Translations under genes and position numbers: made by a program
In this document: piece after piece, positions 16,214-24,704 of the stretch
Position numbering within the stretch: position 1 is the first letter of the stretch
How the letters are laid out: every line of letters begins with the position of its first letter
Assembly (NCBI GenBank): GCA_021771265.1
Contig: JAETPK010000006.1
Location: 1 to 51,317, forward strand
Direction: 5' to 3'
DNA length: 51,317 bases
Source: Oscillospiraceae bacterium
GTDB taxonomy: Bacteria; Bacillota; Clostridia; Oscillospirales; Oscillospiraceae
The notes under the pieces: model-generated
What the model was told of the DNA's origin: nothing
Databases searched by the model: none
The model's input: only the letters and a program-made list of their open reading frames with translations

Positions 16214-17938
16214 ATGTCTGAGAGCTACGCCGGCAAGATCAACCGAAAACTGCTGAAAAAGCGGCGCATCATCGATGCCGCCGCCGGACGGGAACCGGCG
16301 GACCTGGTTTTGAAAAACGCCACTTATGTAAACGTGTTCTCCAACGAGCTGTGTACGGCGGACATCGCCGTGGCAGAGGGCCTCATCGTGGGCATGGGAC
16401 AATACTCCGGAACGGTGGAGACCGACTGCTCCGGCAAGATCGTACTGCCGGGCTTTCTGGATGCCCACATCCATCTGGAAAGCTCCCTGGTCTCCCCCAA
16501 GGAATTCGTGAAGGCGGTGCTGCCCCACGGCACCACCACCGTCGTCACGGACCCCCATGAGATTGCCAACGTCATGGGCACCGACGGCATCGAGTATATG
16601 CTCCAGGCCACGGAGGACCTGCCGGTGGATGTGCGGTTCATGCTGCCCTCCTGCGTGCCGGCCACGCCGCTGGATGAATCCGGCGCCGTGCTGGACTACC
16701 GCTGTCTGGACAGCTTCTACGACCACCCAAGGGTCCAGGGCCTGGCGGAGATGATGAACTTCGTGGGCATCATCGCCGGGGATGACCAGCCGGTGGAGAA
16801 GATCGTGGCGGCCCAGGCCCACCACAAAAAAATCGACGGCCACGCCCCGGACCTGGTGGGCAATGACCTCAACGCCTACATTGCCGCCGGCGTGTATTCC
16901 GATCACGAGTGCCACGACCTTCAGGATGCCATCGCTAAGCTGGAACGGGGCCAGTTCATCATGATCCGGGAGGGCACCGCCGCCCGGAACCTGGAGGCGC
17001 TGCTTCCCCTCCTGTGTGACAAATACTCCGAGCGGTGCATGTTCTGTACCGACGATAAGCACCCCAGCGACCTGCTGGAAAAAGGGCACATCGACTACAT
17101 TGTGAAAAAGGCCATCTCCCTGGGCGTGGACCCCATCACCGCCGTGAAGGTGGCCTGCCACAATGCCGCCCGGTACTTCCTGCTGAACAACCGGGGCGCC
17201 ATAGCACCGGGATATCTGGGAGACTTCGTCATCATCGATGATTTCCAGAAGTTCAACATCGAAAAAGTCTACAAAAAAGGCGAGCTGATGGTGGAGAACG
17301 GCGTGCTGCGGGACTTCCCCGCGCCGCCCATTGAGCCGTACCTGGTGGAACGGGCCCACAGCACCTTCCACGTGGGCGCCCTCACCGCCGATGACTTCAC
17401 AGAGCGCCGCCCCCGGGGCATCATCGGCATGGTGGGCGGTGAGATCACCACCGTGGACGCCGGCTACTCCGACCGCATCGACGTGGAGTACGATGTGCTG
17501 AAAATCGCCGTGGTGGAGCGCCACAAAAACACACGGCACATCGGCATCGGCTTTCTCCAGGGATACGGACTGAAGTCCGGCGCCGTGGCCACCTCCATCT
17601 CTCACGATTCCCACAACATCATTGTGGTAGGCACCAACGAGGCCGACATGGCCGCCGCCGTCAACCGGGTGGTGGCGCTGAACGGCGGCATCGTGGTGTG
17701 GGACGGCGGTGCTCCGGCGGCGGAGGTGCCCCTGGCCATTGCCGGCATCATGAGCGATGAGCCCCTGGCGGCGGTGAACGAAAAGCTGGAATCCGCCAAG
17801 GAACGTGCCTTTGCGCTGGGCGTCTCCCGGAGCATCGACCCCTTCATGACCCTCAGCTTCATGGCCCTGCCGGTGATCCCCACTCTGCGCATCACCACCC
17901 GGGGCGTGTTCGATGTGTCCCAGCAAACGTATGTGTAA
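16214..17938 (+). CDS. ade: Adenine deaminase
   Basis: 574 residues, an amidohydrolase-superfamily adenine deaminase (Bacillus subtilis Ade is about 577). Metal-site motifs include PGFLDAHIHLESS (HxH), TTTVVTDPHEIANVMG, KIDGHAPDL, SDHECHD and CTDDKHPSDLL, with the C-terminal SHDSHNIIVVGTN typical of the family. It converts adenine to hypoxanthine plus ammonia in the cytosol, feeding the xanthine dehydrogenases encoded upstream. The ATG at 16214 has AAGGAG 7 bases upstream; a TTG at 16187 would place that site inside the gene. It is a single-gene unit followed by a hairpin. No purine riboswitch was found in its leader. Confidence 0.93.
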   Translation: MSESYAGKINRKLLKKRRIIDAAAGREPADLVLKNATYVNVFSNELCTADIAVAEGLIVGMGQYSGTVETDCSGKIVLPGFLDAHIHLESSLVSPKEFVKAVLPHGTTTVVTDPHEIANVMGTDGIEYMLQATEDLPVDVRFMLPSCVPATPLDESGAVLDYRCLDSFYDHPRVQGLAEMMNFVGIIAGDDQPVEKIVAAQAHHKKIDGHAPDLVGNDLNAYIAAGVYSDHECHDLQDAIAKLERGQFIMIREGTAARNLEALLPLLCDKYSERCMFCTDDKHPSDLLEKGHIDYIVKKAISLGVDPITAVKVACHNAARYFLLNNRGAIAPGYLGDFVIIDDFQKFNIEKVYKKGELMVENGVLRDFPAPPIEPYLVERAHSTFHVGALTADDFTERRPRGIIGMVGGEITTVDAGYSDRIDVEYDVLKIAVVERHKNTRHIGIGFLQGYGLKSGAVATSISHDSHNIIVVGTNEADMAAAVNRVVALNGGIVVWDGGAPAAEVPLAIAGIMSDEPLAAVNEKLESAKERAFALGVSRSIDPFMTLSFMALPVIPTLRITTRGVFDVSQQTYV

Positions 17939-17945
17939 GCGCTCC

Positions 17946-17980
17946 GCCGCCCCGGCCGCCCGCCGGGGCGGCATCTTGTC
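17946..17980 (+). terminator. Intrinsic terminator after ade
   Basis: GCCGCCCCGGC (17946-17956) pairs perfectly with GCCGGGGCGGC (17962-17972) over a 5-nt loop. The tail ATCTTGTC is only weakly T-rich. Confidence 0.6.
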
Positions 17981-17993
17981 AACGGAGCGTTGT

Positions 17994-18022
17994 TTGCCTT
18001 TTCTCCGGGGCTTTGCTATTCT
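17994..18022 (+). promoter_or_regulatory. Promoter of the HTH-desulfoferrodoxin gene
   Basis: TTGCCT (17994-17999) and TATTCT (18017-18022), 17-bp spacer, 18 bp before the start at 18041. Confidence 0.5.
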
Positions 18023-18040
18023 GAACGGGAGATGAGCGGT

Positions 18041-18628
18041 ATGAATACACAAGAGACCGGCAGGCTGCTTTCCCGCCTGCGGAAGGAACACGGCCTGACC
18101 CAGCGGCAGGTGGCGGAGGCTCTGCATGTCAGCGCTCAGGCCGTCAGCAAATGGGAGCGGGGACTGGGCTGTCCGGATGTCAGTCTGCTGGCACCGCTGG
18201 CCGGAATATTCGGGGTCAGTGCAGAGCGCCTGCTGGCAGGAAGCCTGTCCCCCAACGATCTGGAGGTCGGCAATTTGAAAAAACTGAAAATTTATGTATG
18301 TCCGGACTGCGGCAACATCGTCACCGCCGCCGCGGCGGGCGAATTCCACTGCTGCGGCCGGAAACTGGAGCCTCTGCCGTCCCGTCCCACGGACGAGGCC
18401 CACGGGGCTGTGGTCCAGCCGGTGGAGGAGGACCTGTACGTCACCTTTTCCCACCCCATGGAAAAAGGCCACTTCATCCGCTTTGCCCTGTGGCTTGGCA
18501 TGGACCGGATGCTGCTGGTGCGGCTGTATCCGGAGCAGGGCGGCGAGTTCCGCATCCCCAACCTGCGCCGCGGTGGGAAGCTGTACCTTTGCTGTAGCCG
18601 GGACGGCCTGTTCGAGGTGCCCCTGTGA
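18041..18628 (+). CDS. XRE-type HTH protein fused to a desulfoferrodoxin-like domain
   Basis: 195 residues in three parts. Residues 1-65 are an XRE/Cro helix-turn-helix (LTQRQVAEALHVSAQAVSKW). Residues about 82-112 form a desulfoferrodoxin N-terminal iron knot (YVCPDCGNIV...CCGRKLEPL, the CxxC...CC pattern). The C-terminal part resembles a superoxide reductase domain, with HPMEKGHFIRF matching the two-His HPMxxxH segment. The last SOR motif, normally C-N-x-H-G-L-W, reads CSRDGLFE, so the iron-ligating His is Asp. It is therefore more likely an iron- or redox-responsive regulator than an enzyme. The ATG at 18041 is preceded by GGGAG at 9 bases; an ATG at 18032 abuts that site. Confidence 0.75.
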   Translation: MNTQETGRLLSRLRKEHGLTQRQVAEALHVSAQAVSKWERGLGCPDVSLLAPLAGIFGVSAERLLAGSLSPNDLEVGNLKKLKIYVCPDCGNIVTAAAAGEFHCCGRKLEPLPSRPTDEAHGAVVQPVEEDLYVTFSHPMEKGHFIRFALWLGMDRMLLVRLYPEQGGEFRIPNLRRGGKLYLCCSRDGLFEVPL

Positions 18629-18705
18629 GCGCCATCGCTCACACCGACCGGGCTGAGGGAGCGGACCGCCGTCTCCGGCGCGGTGCAAACGGTGGATGGA
18701 TACAT

Positions 18706-18739
18706 AAAAACACGCCTGGCGTCTGCCAGGCGTGTTTTT
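18706..18739. terminator. Bidirectional intrinsic terminator
   Basis: AAAAACACGCCTGGC (18706-18720) pairs perfectly with GCCAGGCGTGTTTTT (18725-18739) over GTCT. It is shared by the HTH gene and the converging transporter gene. Confidence 0.9.
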
Positions 18740-18743
18740 TTAT

Positions 18744-20108
18744 TCAGCTCTTGGGCAGCAGGCCTACCACCAGGATCACCAGGATCAAAGCCGGCAGCAC
18801 GAACTGAAAATAGGGCTTCAGCCGGGGAGACATTTTCAATCCCGCGCCGTTGTTGGTCTCCGCCAGATATTTGTCAAAGCCCCAGCCCCACTTGCTCACG
18901 CAGAACAGCAGGTACACCAGGGAACCAATGGGCAGCAGCAGGTTGCTGACCAGGAAATCCTCCGTATCCAGCACATCTTTGCCCGGCAGGGGGTGGAAGC
19001 CGCTCCAGACATTGTAGCCCAGAACGCAGGGCAGGCTCGCCGCGAGAATAAACACGCAGTTGAACACGGCGGCCTTCTTCCGGCTCCAGCCGAAATTGTC
19101 GATGCAGGAGGCCAGGAGGTTTTCAAACACAGCAATGACCGTGGAAAAGCTGGCAAACGTCATAAACAGGAAAAACAGCGTGCCCCACAGACGGCCGCCG
19201 GCCATGTTTGCGAACACTTTCGGCAGCGTCATGAAAATCAGGGGCGGACCCTGGTCCGGCTGCACGCCGTAGCTGAAGCAGGCAGGGAAAATGATGAGGC
19301 CGGACATGAGGGCCACAAAGGTATCCAGGCCGCAGATGCGAACGGCCTCGCCGGTGAGGGTGTGTTCCCTGCTCATGTAACTGCCGAAGATCTCCATGGC
19401 GGCAATGCCCAGGCTCAAGGTGAAAAACGCCTGGTTCATGGCGGCCACGACGACGCTGCCGAGGCCCACCTCCATGGCACGCCCAAAGTCCGGCAGCAGG
19501 TAGAACTTCACGCCCTCGGCGGCTCCCTCCAGCGTCAGGCTGTGGACGGCCAGCACCATGATCAGGCCCAGCAGACCCAGCATCATGGCTTTTGTAATGC
19601 GCTCCAGGCCCTTTTGCAATCCGAAGCTCACCACCAAAAAGCCCGCCAGCACCGTCAGCACCATCCAGGCGGTCATCTCACCGGGACTGCCCAGCATGGC
19701 GCCGAACACGCCGTCGATGGCGTCCCCCTGGAGACCCGTAAAGGTGCCGGCGGCAAATTTGAAGAAATAACCCAGCATCCAGCCGGAAACTGTGGTATAA
19801 TACATCATCAGCAGGTAGCAGCCCGCCACGCAGAACCAGCCGTGAATGTGCCAGCGGCTGCCGGCAGGCTCCAGCGCGCGGTAGCCCAGCACAGCGCTTT
19901 TGCGGCTGGCACGGCCCACCGCCAGCTCCATGGTCAGCACGGGCACGCCCATGGTGATGAGGAACAGCAGGTAAAACAGCACAAACACACCGCCGCCGTT
20001 GACTCCGGTCACATAGGGAAATTTCCACACATTGCCGATGCCGATGGCACAGCCGGCACTTACCAGAAGAAAGCCCAGCCGGGATTGGAAATTTTCGCGT
20101 TTCATCAT
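18744..20108 (-). CDS. Sodium-dependent transporter (SNF/NSS family)
   Basis: 454 residues with about 11-12 hydrophobic segments. The N-terminal GFLLVSAGCAIGIGNVWKFP is the unwound TM1 signature of neurotransmitter:sodium symporters (LeuT-like), where Na+ and the amino group of the substrate bind. NGGGVFVLFYLLFL is TM2. Bacterial members import amino acids such as tryptophan, tyrosine or leucine; the substrate here is not predictable. Two adjacent ATGs (20108, 20105) follow GGAG; the first is used. A 26-residue upstream extension in the same frame is not supported. It is a single-gene unit. Confidence 0.9.
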   Translation of the reverse strand: MMKRENFQSRLGFLLVSAGCAIGIGNVWKFPYVTGVNGGGVFVLFYLLFLITMGVPVLTMELAVGRASRKSAVLGYRALEPAGSRWHIHGWFCVAGCYLLMMYYTTVSGWMLGYFFKFAAGTFTGLQGDAIDGVFGAMLGSPGEMTAWMVLTVLAGFLVVSFGLQKGLERITKAMMLGLLGLIMVLAVHSLTLEGAAEGVKFYLLPDFGRAMEVGLGSVVVAAMNQAFFTLSLGIAAMEIFGSYMSREHTLTGEAVRICGLDTFVALMSGLIIFPACFSYGVQPDQGPPLIFMTLPKVFANMAGGRLWGTLFFLFMTFASFSTVIAVFENLLASCIDNFGWSRKKAAVFNCVFILAASLPCVLGYNVWSGFHPLPGKDVLDTEDFLVSNLLLPIGSLVYLLFCVSKWGWGFDKYLAETNNGAGLKMSPRLKPYFQFVLPALILVILVVGLLPKS

Positions 20109-20202
20109 TACGGTTTCTCCTCTTTTTTTCTCATGCCCACGGCAGATGGATGGCAGCTGTGATTCTCCCCCCGCTCCCGCCTTCACACCGCAGGTATTTC
20201 AT

Positions 20203-20231
20203 ATAGTATCGGACTGCATTGTGAAAGTCAA
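20203..20231 (-). promoter_or_regulatory. Promoter of the SNF transporter
   Basis: Minus-strand TTGACT (20226-20231) and TACTAT (20203-20208), 17-bp spacer, about 95 bp upstream of the start codon. Confidence 0.55.
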
Positions 20232-20300
20232 CCGATTTTCCGTTGAATCCGCAGAAAAAGCGACATTTTAGTTCTTTAAAGTGATATTCGGAGGTAAAAC

Positions 20301-20837
20301 ATGAATGTCTTGATCGTTGTGGACATGCAGAATGATTTTGTCACCGGGGCCCTGGGCACCCAGGAAGCCGTGAACATCGTGCCCCGTGTGGCCGCCCGGG
20401 TGGCGGCCGGCGCGGACCGGGGAGAGACCATCCTGTTCACCCGGGATACCCACGAGGAAAACTACCTGGAGACCCGGGAGGGCCGCGCCCTGCCGGTGCT
20501 CCACTGCGTCCGGGGCACTGAAGGCTGGGAGATCATCCCCCAGCTGCGGGTATACGTGACGGGCTTTGCCCCGGTGGACAAGCCCACCTTCGGCAGCACC
20601 GCCCTGGCCCAGATGCTCTCCGCCATCAACCAGGGCACCCCTGTGGAAAAGATCACCCTCATCGGCCTCTGCACCGACATCTGCGTCATCTCCAACGCCC
20701 TGCTGCTGAAGGCCTTTCTGCCGGAGACAGAGATCGTTGTGGACGCCTCCTGCTGCGCCGGTGTCACCCCGGAGAGCCATCAAAACGCCCTGGCGGCCAT
20801 GAAGGTCTGCCAGATCACCGTGGAAGGAGAAGCCTGA
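20301..20837 (+). CDS. Isochorismatase-family cysteine hydrolase
   Basis: 178 residues. The catalytic triad of the family is visible: Asp8 in VVDMQNDF, Lys94 in VDKPTFGS and Cys128 in GLCTDICV, with the cis-peptide region just before the Cys. Members include nicotinamidase, ureidoacrylate and N-carbamoyl amidohydrolases. Next to purine genes an amidohydrolase of nitrogen catabolism is possible, but nicotinamidase is equally plausible. GGAGG lies 6-7 bases before the ATG. It is single-gene. Confidence 0.85.
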   Translation: MNVLIVVDMQNDFVTGALGTQEAVNIVPRVAARVAAGADRGETILFTRDTHEENYLETREGRALPVLHCVRGTEGWEIIPQLRVYVTGFAPVDKPTFGSTALAQMLSAINQGTPVEKITLIGLCTDICVISNALLLKAFLPETEIVVDASCCAGVTPESHQNALAAMKVCQITVEGEA

Positions 20838-21065
20838 CCGGCGCGGGGCCCCCGGAAAGGGGCCTCCGTATTTGTCACAGGCGGACAGATGTCCATTGGT
20901 ATTTGTCACCGCTTCCCGGCTCCGGCGGGGCGGATTCTTGGTGAGAATCCCAAATTTGCAAGTTAAAGTGTCTTTTCCTGCAAATCCGCTTTTCATTCCT
21001 TCGAATCTGTGCTATATTGTTTTGCAAGAAATTTCCGGACGCTTCCGGAACAGGAGGTCCTGTAC

Positions 21066-23303
21066 ATGATCACTCTCCACCCCAGCGGCGTTTTTCTGGC
21101 GGACGGCGTTCCCTGTGAGGCCGCGCCCATCTCTCCGGAAGAGGGCCGCAGGCAGACCATGGCCTGGCGCATCCTCCAGGCCCACAACACCTCCGGCGAT
21201 CCTGACCGCCTGCAGATCCGCTTTGATGCCATGGTCTCCCATGACATCACCTATGTCGGCATCATCCAGCAGGCCAGGGCCTCCGGTATGCGGGAATTTC
21301 CCATTCCCTACGCCCTGACCAACTGCCACAACAGCCTTTGCGCCGTGGGCGGCACCATCAACGAGGATGACCACGTCTTCGGCCTGTCCGCCGCCAGGAA
21401 ATACGGCGGCATCTATGTGCCCGCCAACCAGAGCGTCATCCACTCTTATGCAAGAGAGCAACTGGCAGGCTGCGGAAATATGATCTTAGGCTCCGACTCC
21501 CACACCCGCTACGGCGCCTTGGGCACTATGGCCGTGGGCGAGGGCGGCCCGGAGCTTTGCAAGCAGCTTTTGAAAAACACCTGGGATATCCGTTACCCCG
21601 AGGTGGTGCTGGTATATCTCACCGGCACGCCGAGGCGGGGCGTCGGCCCCCATGACGTGGCCATCGCCCTGGTGAAGGCCACGTTCGCCAGCGGTTTTGT
21701 CAACAACCGGGTGCTGGAATTCGCCGGTCCCGGTATCGCAGGCCTCCCCATCGACTTCCGCAACGGCATCGATGTCATGACCACGGAAACCACCTGCCTG
21801 TCCTCCATCTGGGAGACAGACGAGGTGACGGAGGACTTCTACCGGACCCACCAGCGGCCTGAGGCTTTCCAGTCCCTCCACCCCGGCAAGTACGCCTACT
21901 ACAACCGCATGGTGACCATCGACCTTGGCAAGGTGGAACCCATGATTGCCCTGCCCTTCCATCCCTCCAACGCCTGGACCATCCGGGAATTTCTGGACAA
22001 CGCGGCGGACATCCTCGCCAAGGTGGAGGCCGACGCCCAGTCCCGCTATCCCAAGGCCCACGTGAAGCTCACCGACAAGATCCACGATGGCGGCGTGTGG
22101 GCGGACCAGGGCGTCATCGCCGGCTGTGCCGGCGGTCTGTTCGACAATATCACCGAGGCGGCGGATATCCTCCGGGGCGGCAGCTGCGGCAACGGCTACT
22201 TCACGCTGGACGTATACCCCACCAGCGTCCCTGTCAGTCTGGAGCTGACAAAGGTGGGCGCCACCGCCGACCTGCTGCGGTCCGGCGCCGTCATAAAGCC
22301 CAGCTTCTGCGGCCCCTGCTTCGGCGCCGGCGACGTGCCTGCCAACAACGGCCTCTCCCTGCGGCACACCACCCGCAACTTCCCCAACCGGGAGGGCTCC
22401 AAGCCCGCCGAGGGCCAGTTTGCCGGCGTGTGCCTCATGGACGCCCGCTCCATCGCCGCCACCGCCCTGAACGGCGGCAGGATCACCCCCGCCACAGACA
22501 TTGACTATACCCCCGTCCATTTGGACTACCACTTTGACCAGGGCGTTTACGACCGCCGGGTGTACAACGGCTTCGGCAAGGCAGACCCCGGCGAGACGCT
22601 GATCATGGGCCCCAACATCACCGACTGGCCCAAAATGGAACCGCTGGCGGAGAATCTGCTGGTGGAACTGGCGGCAGTGCTCCACGACCCTGTCACCACC
22701 ACGGATGAGCTCATCCCCTCCGGCGAGACGTCCTCTTATCGCTCCAATCCCCTGCGGCTGGCGGAGTTCACCCTTTCCCGCCGGGAGCCCGCCTATGTGG
22801 GTCGGGCCAAGGCCGCGGCGGCCCAGGAGGCGGCACGCCGGGACGGCAAGGCACCGGAACAGCTGAAGGTCCTTTTGGACCGTGTGGGCGACGGCGGCGC
22901 CCTGCTGAAAAACACCCAGTTTGGCTCCTGCGTATTCGCCAACAAGCCCGGCGACGGCTCCGCCCGGGAGCAGGCGGCCTCCTGTCAGAAGGTGCTGGGC
23001 GGCTTTGCCAACATCTGTTACGAATTCGCCACCAAGCGCTACCGCTCCAACTGCATCAACTGGGGCATTCTGCCCTTTACTCTGGACAGGGATACACCTT
23101 TTGACTATCAGCCGGGTGACTGCGTGTTCGTTCCCGGTATCCGGCAGGCCATTGAAAGCGGCTGTGAGGACATTCCCGCCAAGGTCATCAAAGCCGCCGG
23201 CGGCGTGGAGGATATTCTGCTTCACGTGAAGGGGCTTACCCCTGACGAGCAGGAGATCATCCTGGACGGCTGCCTGATGAACTACTACGCCAAACGGGCA
23301 TAA
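21066..23303 (+). CDS. Aconitase-family hydratase
   Basis: 745 residues of the aconitase superfamily, closest in size and style to the E. coli YbhJ-type hydratases. Predicted [4Fe-4S] ligands are Cys354 in AGCAGG and Cys415/Cys418 in CGPCFGAG, and the substrate-binding RNFPNREG loop follows. The N-terminal GSDSHTRYGALG is the conserved His-bearing segment. Start is the ATG at 21066 with AGGAGG 8 bases upstream; a TTG-initiated longer frame includes that site. It is followed by NADP isocitrate dehydrogenase, so it probably acts as the citrate-isocitrate isomerase, although a divergent hydratase specificity cannot be excluded. Confidence 0.85.
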   Translation: MITLHPSGVFLADGVPCEAAPISPEEGRRQTMAWRILQAHNTSGDPDRLQIRFDAMVSHDITYVGIIQQARASGMREFPIPYALTNCHNSLCAVGGTINEDDHVFGLSAARKYGGIYVPANQSVIHSYAREQLAGCGNMILGSDSHTRYGALGTMAVGEGGPELCKQLLKNTWDIRYPEVVLVYLTGTPRRGVGPHDVAIALVKATFASGFVNNRVLEFAGPGIAGLPIDFRNGIDVMTTETTCLSSIWETDEVTEDFYRTHQRPEAFQSLHPGKYAYYNRMVTIDLGKVEPMIALPFHPSNAWTIREFLDNAADILAKVEADAQSRYPKAHVKLTDKIHDGGVWADQGVIAGCAGGLFDNITEAADILRGGSCGNGYFTLDVYPTSVPVSLELTKVGATADLLRSGAVIKPSFCGPCFGAGDVPANNGLSLRHTTRNFPNREGSKPAEGQFAGVCLMDARSIAATALNGGRITPATDIDYTPVHLDYHFDQGVYDRRVYNGFGKADPGETLIMGPNITDWPKMEPLAENLLVELAAVLHDPVTTTDELIPSGETSSYRSNPLRLAEFTLSRREPAYVGRAKAAAAQEAARRDGKAPEQLKVLLDRVGDGGALLKNTQFGSCVFANKPGDGSAREQAASCQKVLGGFANICYEFATKRYRSNCINWGILPFTLDRDTPFDYQPGDCVFVPGIRQAIESGCEDIPAKVIKAAGGVEDILLHVKGLTPDEQEIILDGCLMNYYAKRA

Positions 23304-23320
23304 AAAAGATTGAAGATTGG

Positions 23321-23421
23321 AGAGTGAAGAGTTGAGATATTGTGTTCCGCCTCCGGCGGAACGGATTTGAGATCGTCCCGTTGCGCCGGACACCAGATCT
23401 TCACTCTCAACTCTTCACTCT
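23321..23421. repeat. Nested palindromic intergenic element
   Basis: Outer arms AGAGTGAAGAGTTGAGA (23321-23337) and its exact complement (23405-23421) enclose a second hairpin GTTCCGCC-TCC-GGCGGAAC (23344-23362). It fills the gap between the hydratase and isocitrate dehydrogenase genes. The structure resembles a REP or miniature inverted-repeat element; a partial GATTGAAGATTGG direct repetition lies at its left edge. Confidence 0.65.
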
Positions 23422-23438
23422 GAAAGCGAGGCAATGTT

Positions 23439-24656
23439 ATGGATAAGATCCGCATGACCACCCCTCTGGTGGAGATGGACGGCGACGAGATGACCCGGGT
23501 CCTGTGGGCCATGATCAAGGAAAAGCTGATTTTGCCCTTTGTGGACCTGAAAACGGAGTATTATGACCTGGGACTTCTGCACCGCAACGAGACGAAGGAC
23601 CAGGTGACCATCGATGCCGCCAACGCCACCCGGCGGCTGGGCGTGGCCGTCAAATGCGCCACCATCACCCCCAACAAGCAGCGGATGGAGGAATATCCCC
23701 AGCTGACGGAGATGTGGAAGTCCCCCAACGGCACCATCCGGGCCATTCTGGACGGCACCGCCTTCCGGGCTCCCATCCTGCTGCCCTTCATTCATCCGGT
23801 GGTAAAGACCTGGGAGGCTCCCATCACCATCGCCCGCCACGCCTACGGCGACATGTACAAGGCGGTGGACATGACCACCGACGAGCCCGGCACCGCCAAG
23901 CTGGTCTTCCAGGGAGCCAGCGGCGGGGAGAAAACGCTGACGGTCCAGACGGTCGAGGGCCCCGCCGTCTGGCAGGCCCAGCACAACACGGAGAAGAGCA
24001 TCCGGGCCTTTGCCCGCAGCTGCTTCCAGTACGCCATCAACCGCAAACAGGACCTGTGGTTCTCCACCAAGGACACCATTTCCAAGGTGTACGACGGAGA
24101 GTTCAAGCGCATTTTCGAGGAGGAATACGAAACTACCTACAAGGCGGAGTTTGAAAAGCTGGGCCTGACCTACTTTTACACCCTCATCGACGACGCCGTG
24201 GCCCGTGTCATCCGCTCCAAGGGCGGCTTCATCTGGGCACTGAAAAACTACGACGGCGACGTGATGAGCGACATGGTAGCAACGGCCTTCGGCTCCCTCG
24301 CCATGATGACCTCCGTGCTGGTGTCCCCCGACGGCACCATGGAGTTCGAGGCCAGCCATGGCACCGTCACCCGCCACTATTACCGCTATTTGAAGGGTGA
24401 AAAGACCTCCACCAACCCCGTCGCCACCATCTTCGCCTGGTCCGGCGCCTTCAAGCGCCGGGGCGAGCTGGATGGTCTGGGAGACCTTGTGAAGTTCGGT
24501 CAGGCCATGGAGGACGCCTCTCTGGAGACCCTCTCCGACGGCATTATGACCGGCGATCTTCTTCCCCTGGTGGAGCCTGGGTTCCAGGCCCGCAGTGTCA
24601 ACAGCGAGGAATTTTTGGACGAGATCGCCAAACGCCTGACGAACAAGCTGGCATAA
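23439..24656 (+). CDS. icd: NADP-dependent isocitrate dehydrogenase
   Basis: 405 residues of the eukaryote-like homodimeric NADP-IDH subfamily. The start VEMDGDEMTRVLW, substrate residues SPNGTIRAILDGT and the Lys/Tyr region ARHAYGDMYKA are characteristic, as is EASHGTVTRHY near residue 305 for NADP binding. It oxidises isocitrate to 2-oxoglutarate with NADPH formation. It probably forms a two-gene unit with the upstream hydratase, separated by the palindromic element. The 2-oxoglutarate could be aminated by the glutamate dehydrogenase encoded at 29267. A strong terminator follows. Confidence 0.93.
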   Translation: MDKIRMTTPLVEMDGDEMTRVLWAMIKEKLILPFVDLKTEYYDLGLLHRNETKDQVTIDAANATRRLGVAVKCATITPNKQRMEEYPQLTEMWKSPNGTIRAILDGTAFRAPILLPFIHPVVKTWEAPITIARHAYGDMYKAVDMTTDEPGTAKLVFQGASGGEKTLTVQTVEGPAVWQAQHNTEKSIRAFARSCFQYAINRKQDLWFSTKDTISKVYDGEFKRIFEEEYETTYKAEFEKLGLTYFYTLIDDAVARVIRSKGGFIWALKNYDGDVMSDMVATAFGSLAMMTSVLVSPDGTMEFEASHGTVTRHYYRYLKGEKTSTNPVATIFAWSGAFKRRGELDGLGDLVKFGQAMEDASLETLSDGIMTGDLLPLVEPGFQARSVNSEEFLDEIAKRLTNKLA

Positions 24657-24670
24657 CCGCGCAGATCGCA

Positions 24671-24704
24671 AGCCCGCGCACCCGATGGGGTGCGCGGGCT
24701 TTTT
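24671..24704 (+). terminator. Intrinsic terminator after icd
   Basis: AGCCCGCGCACCC (24671-24683) pairs perfectly with GGGTGCGCGGGCT (24688-24700), followed by TTTT. Confidence 0.9.

Noticed and set aside
16166-18688. 840-codon frame antisense to adenine deaminase and the HTH gene
   Set aside because: Composition typical of antisense GC-rich frames, covers two convincing plus-strand genes and a terminator.
21486-23393. 635-codon frame antisense to the hydratase
   Set aside because: Low-complexity Gly/Val/Ala translation; the plus strand carries a full aconitase-family protein.
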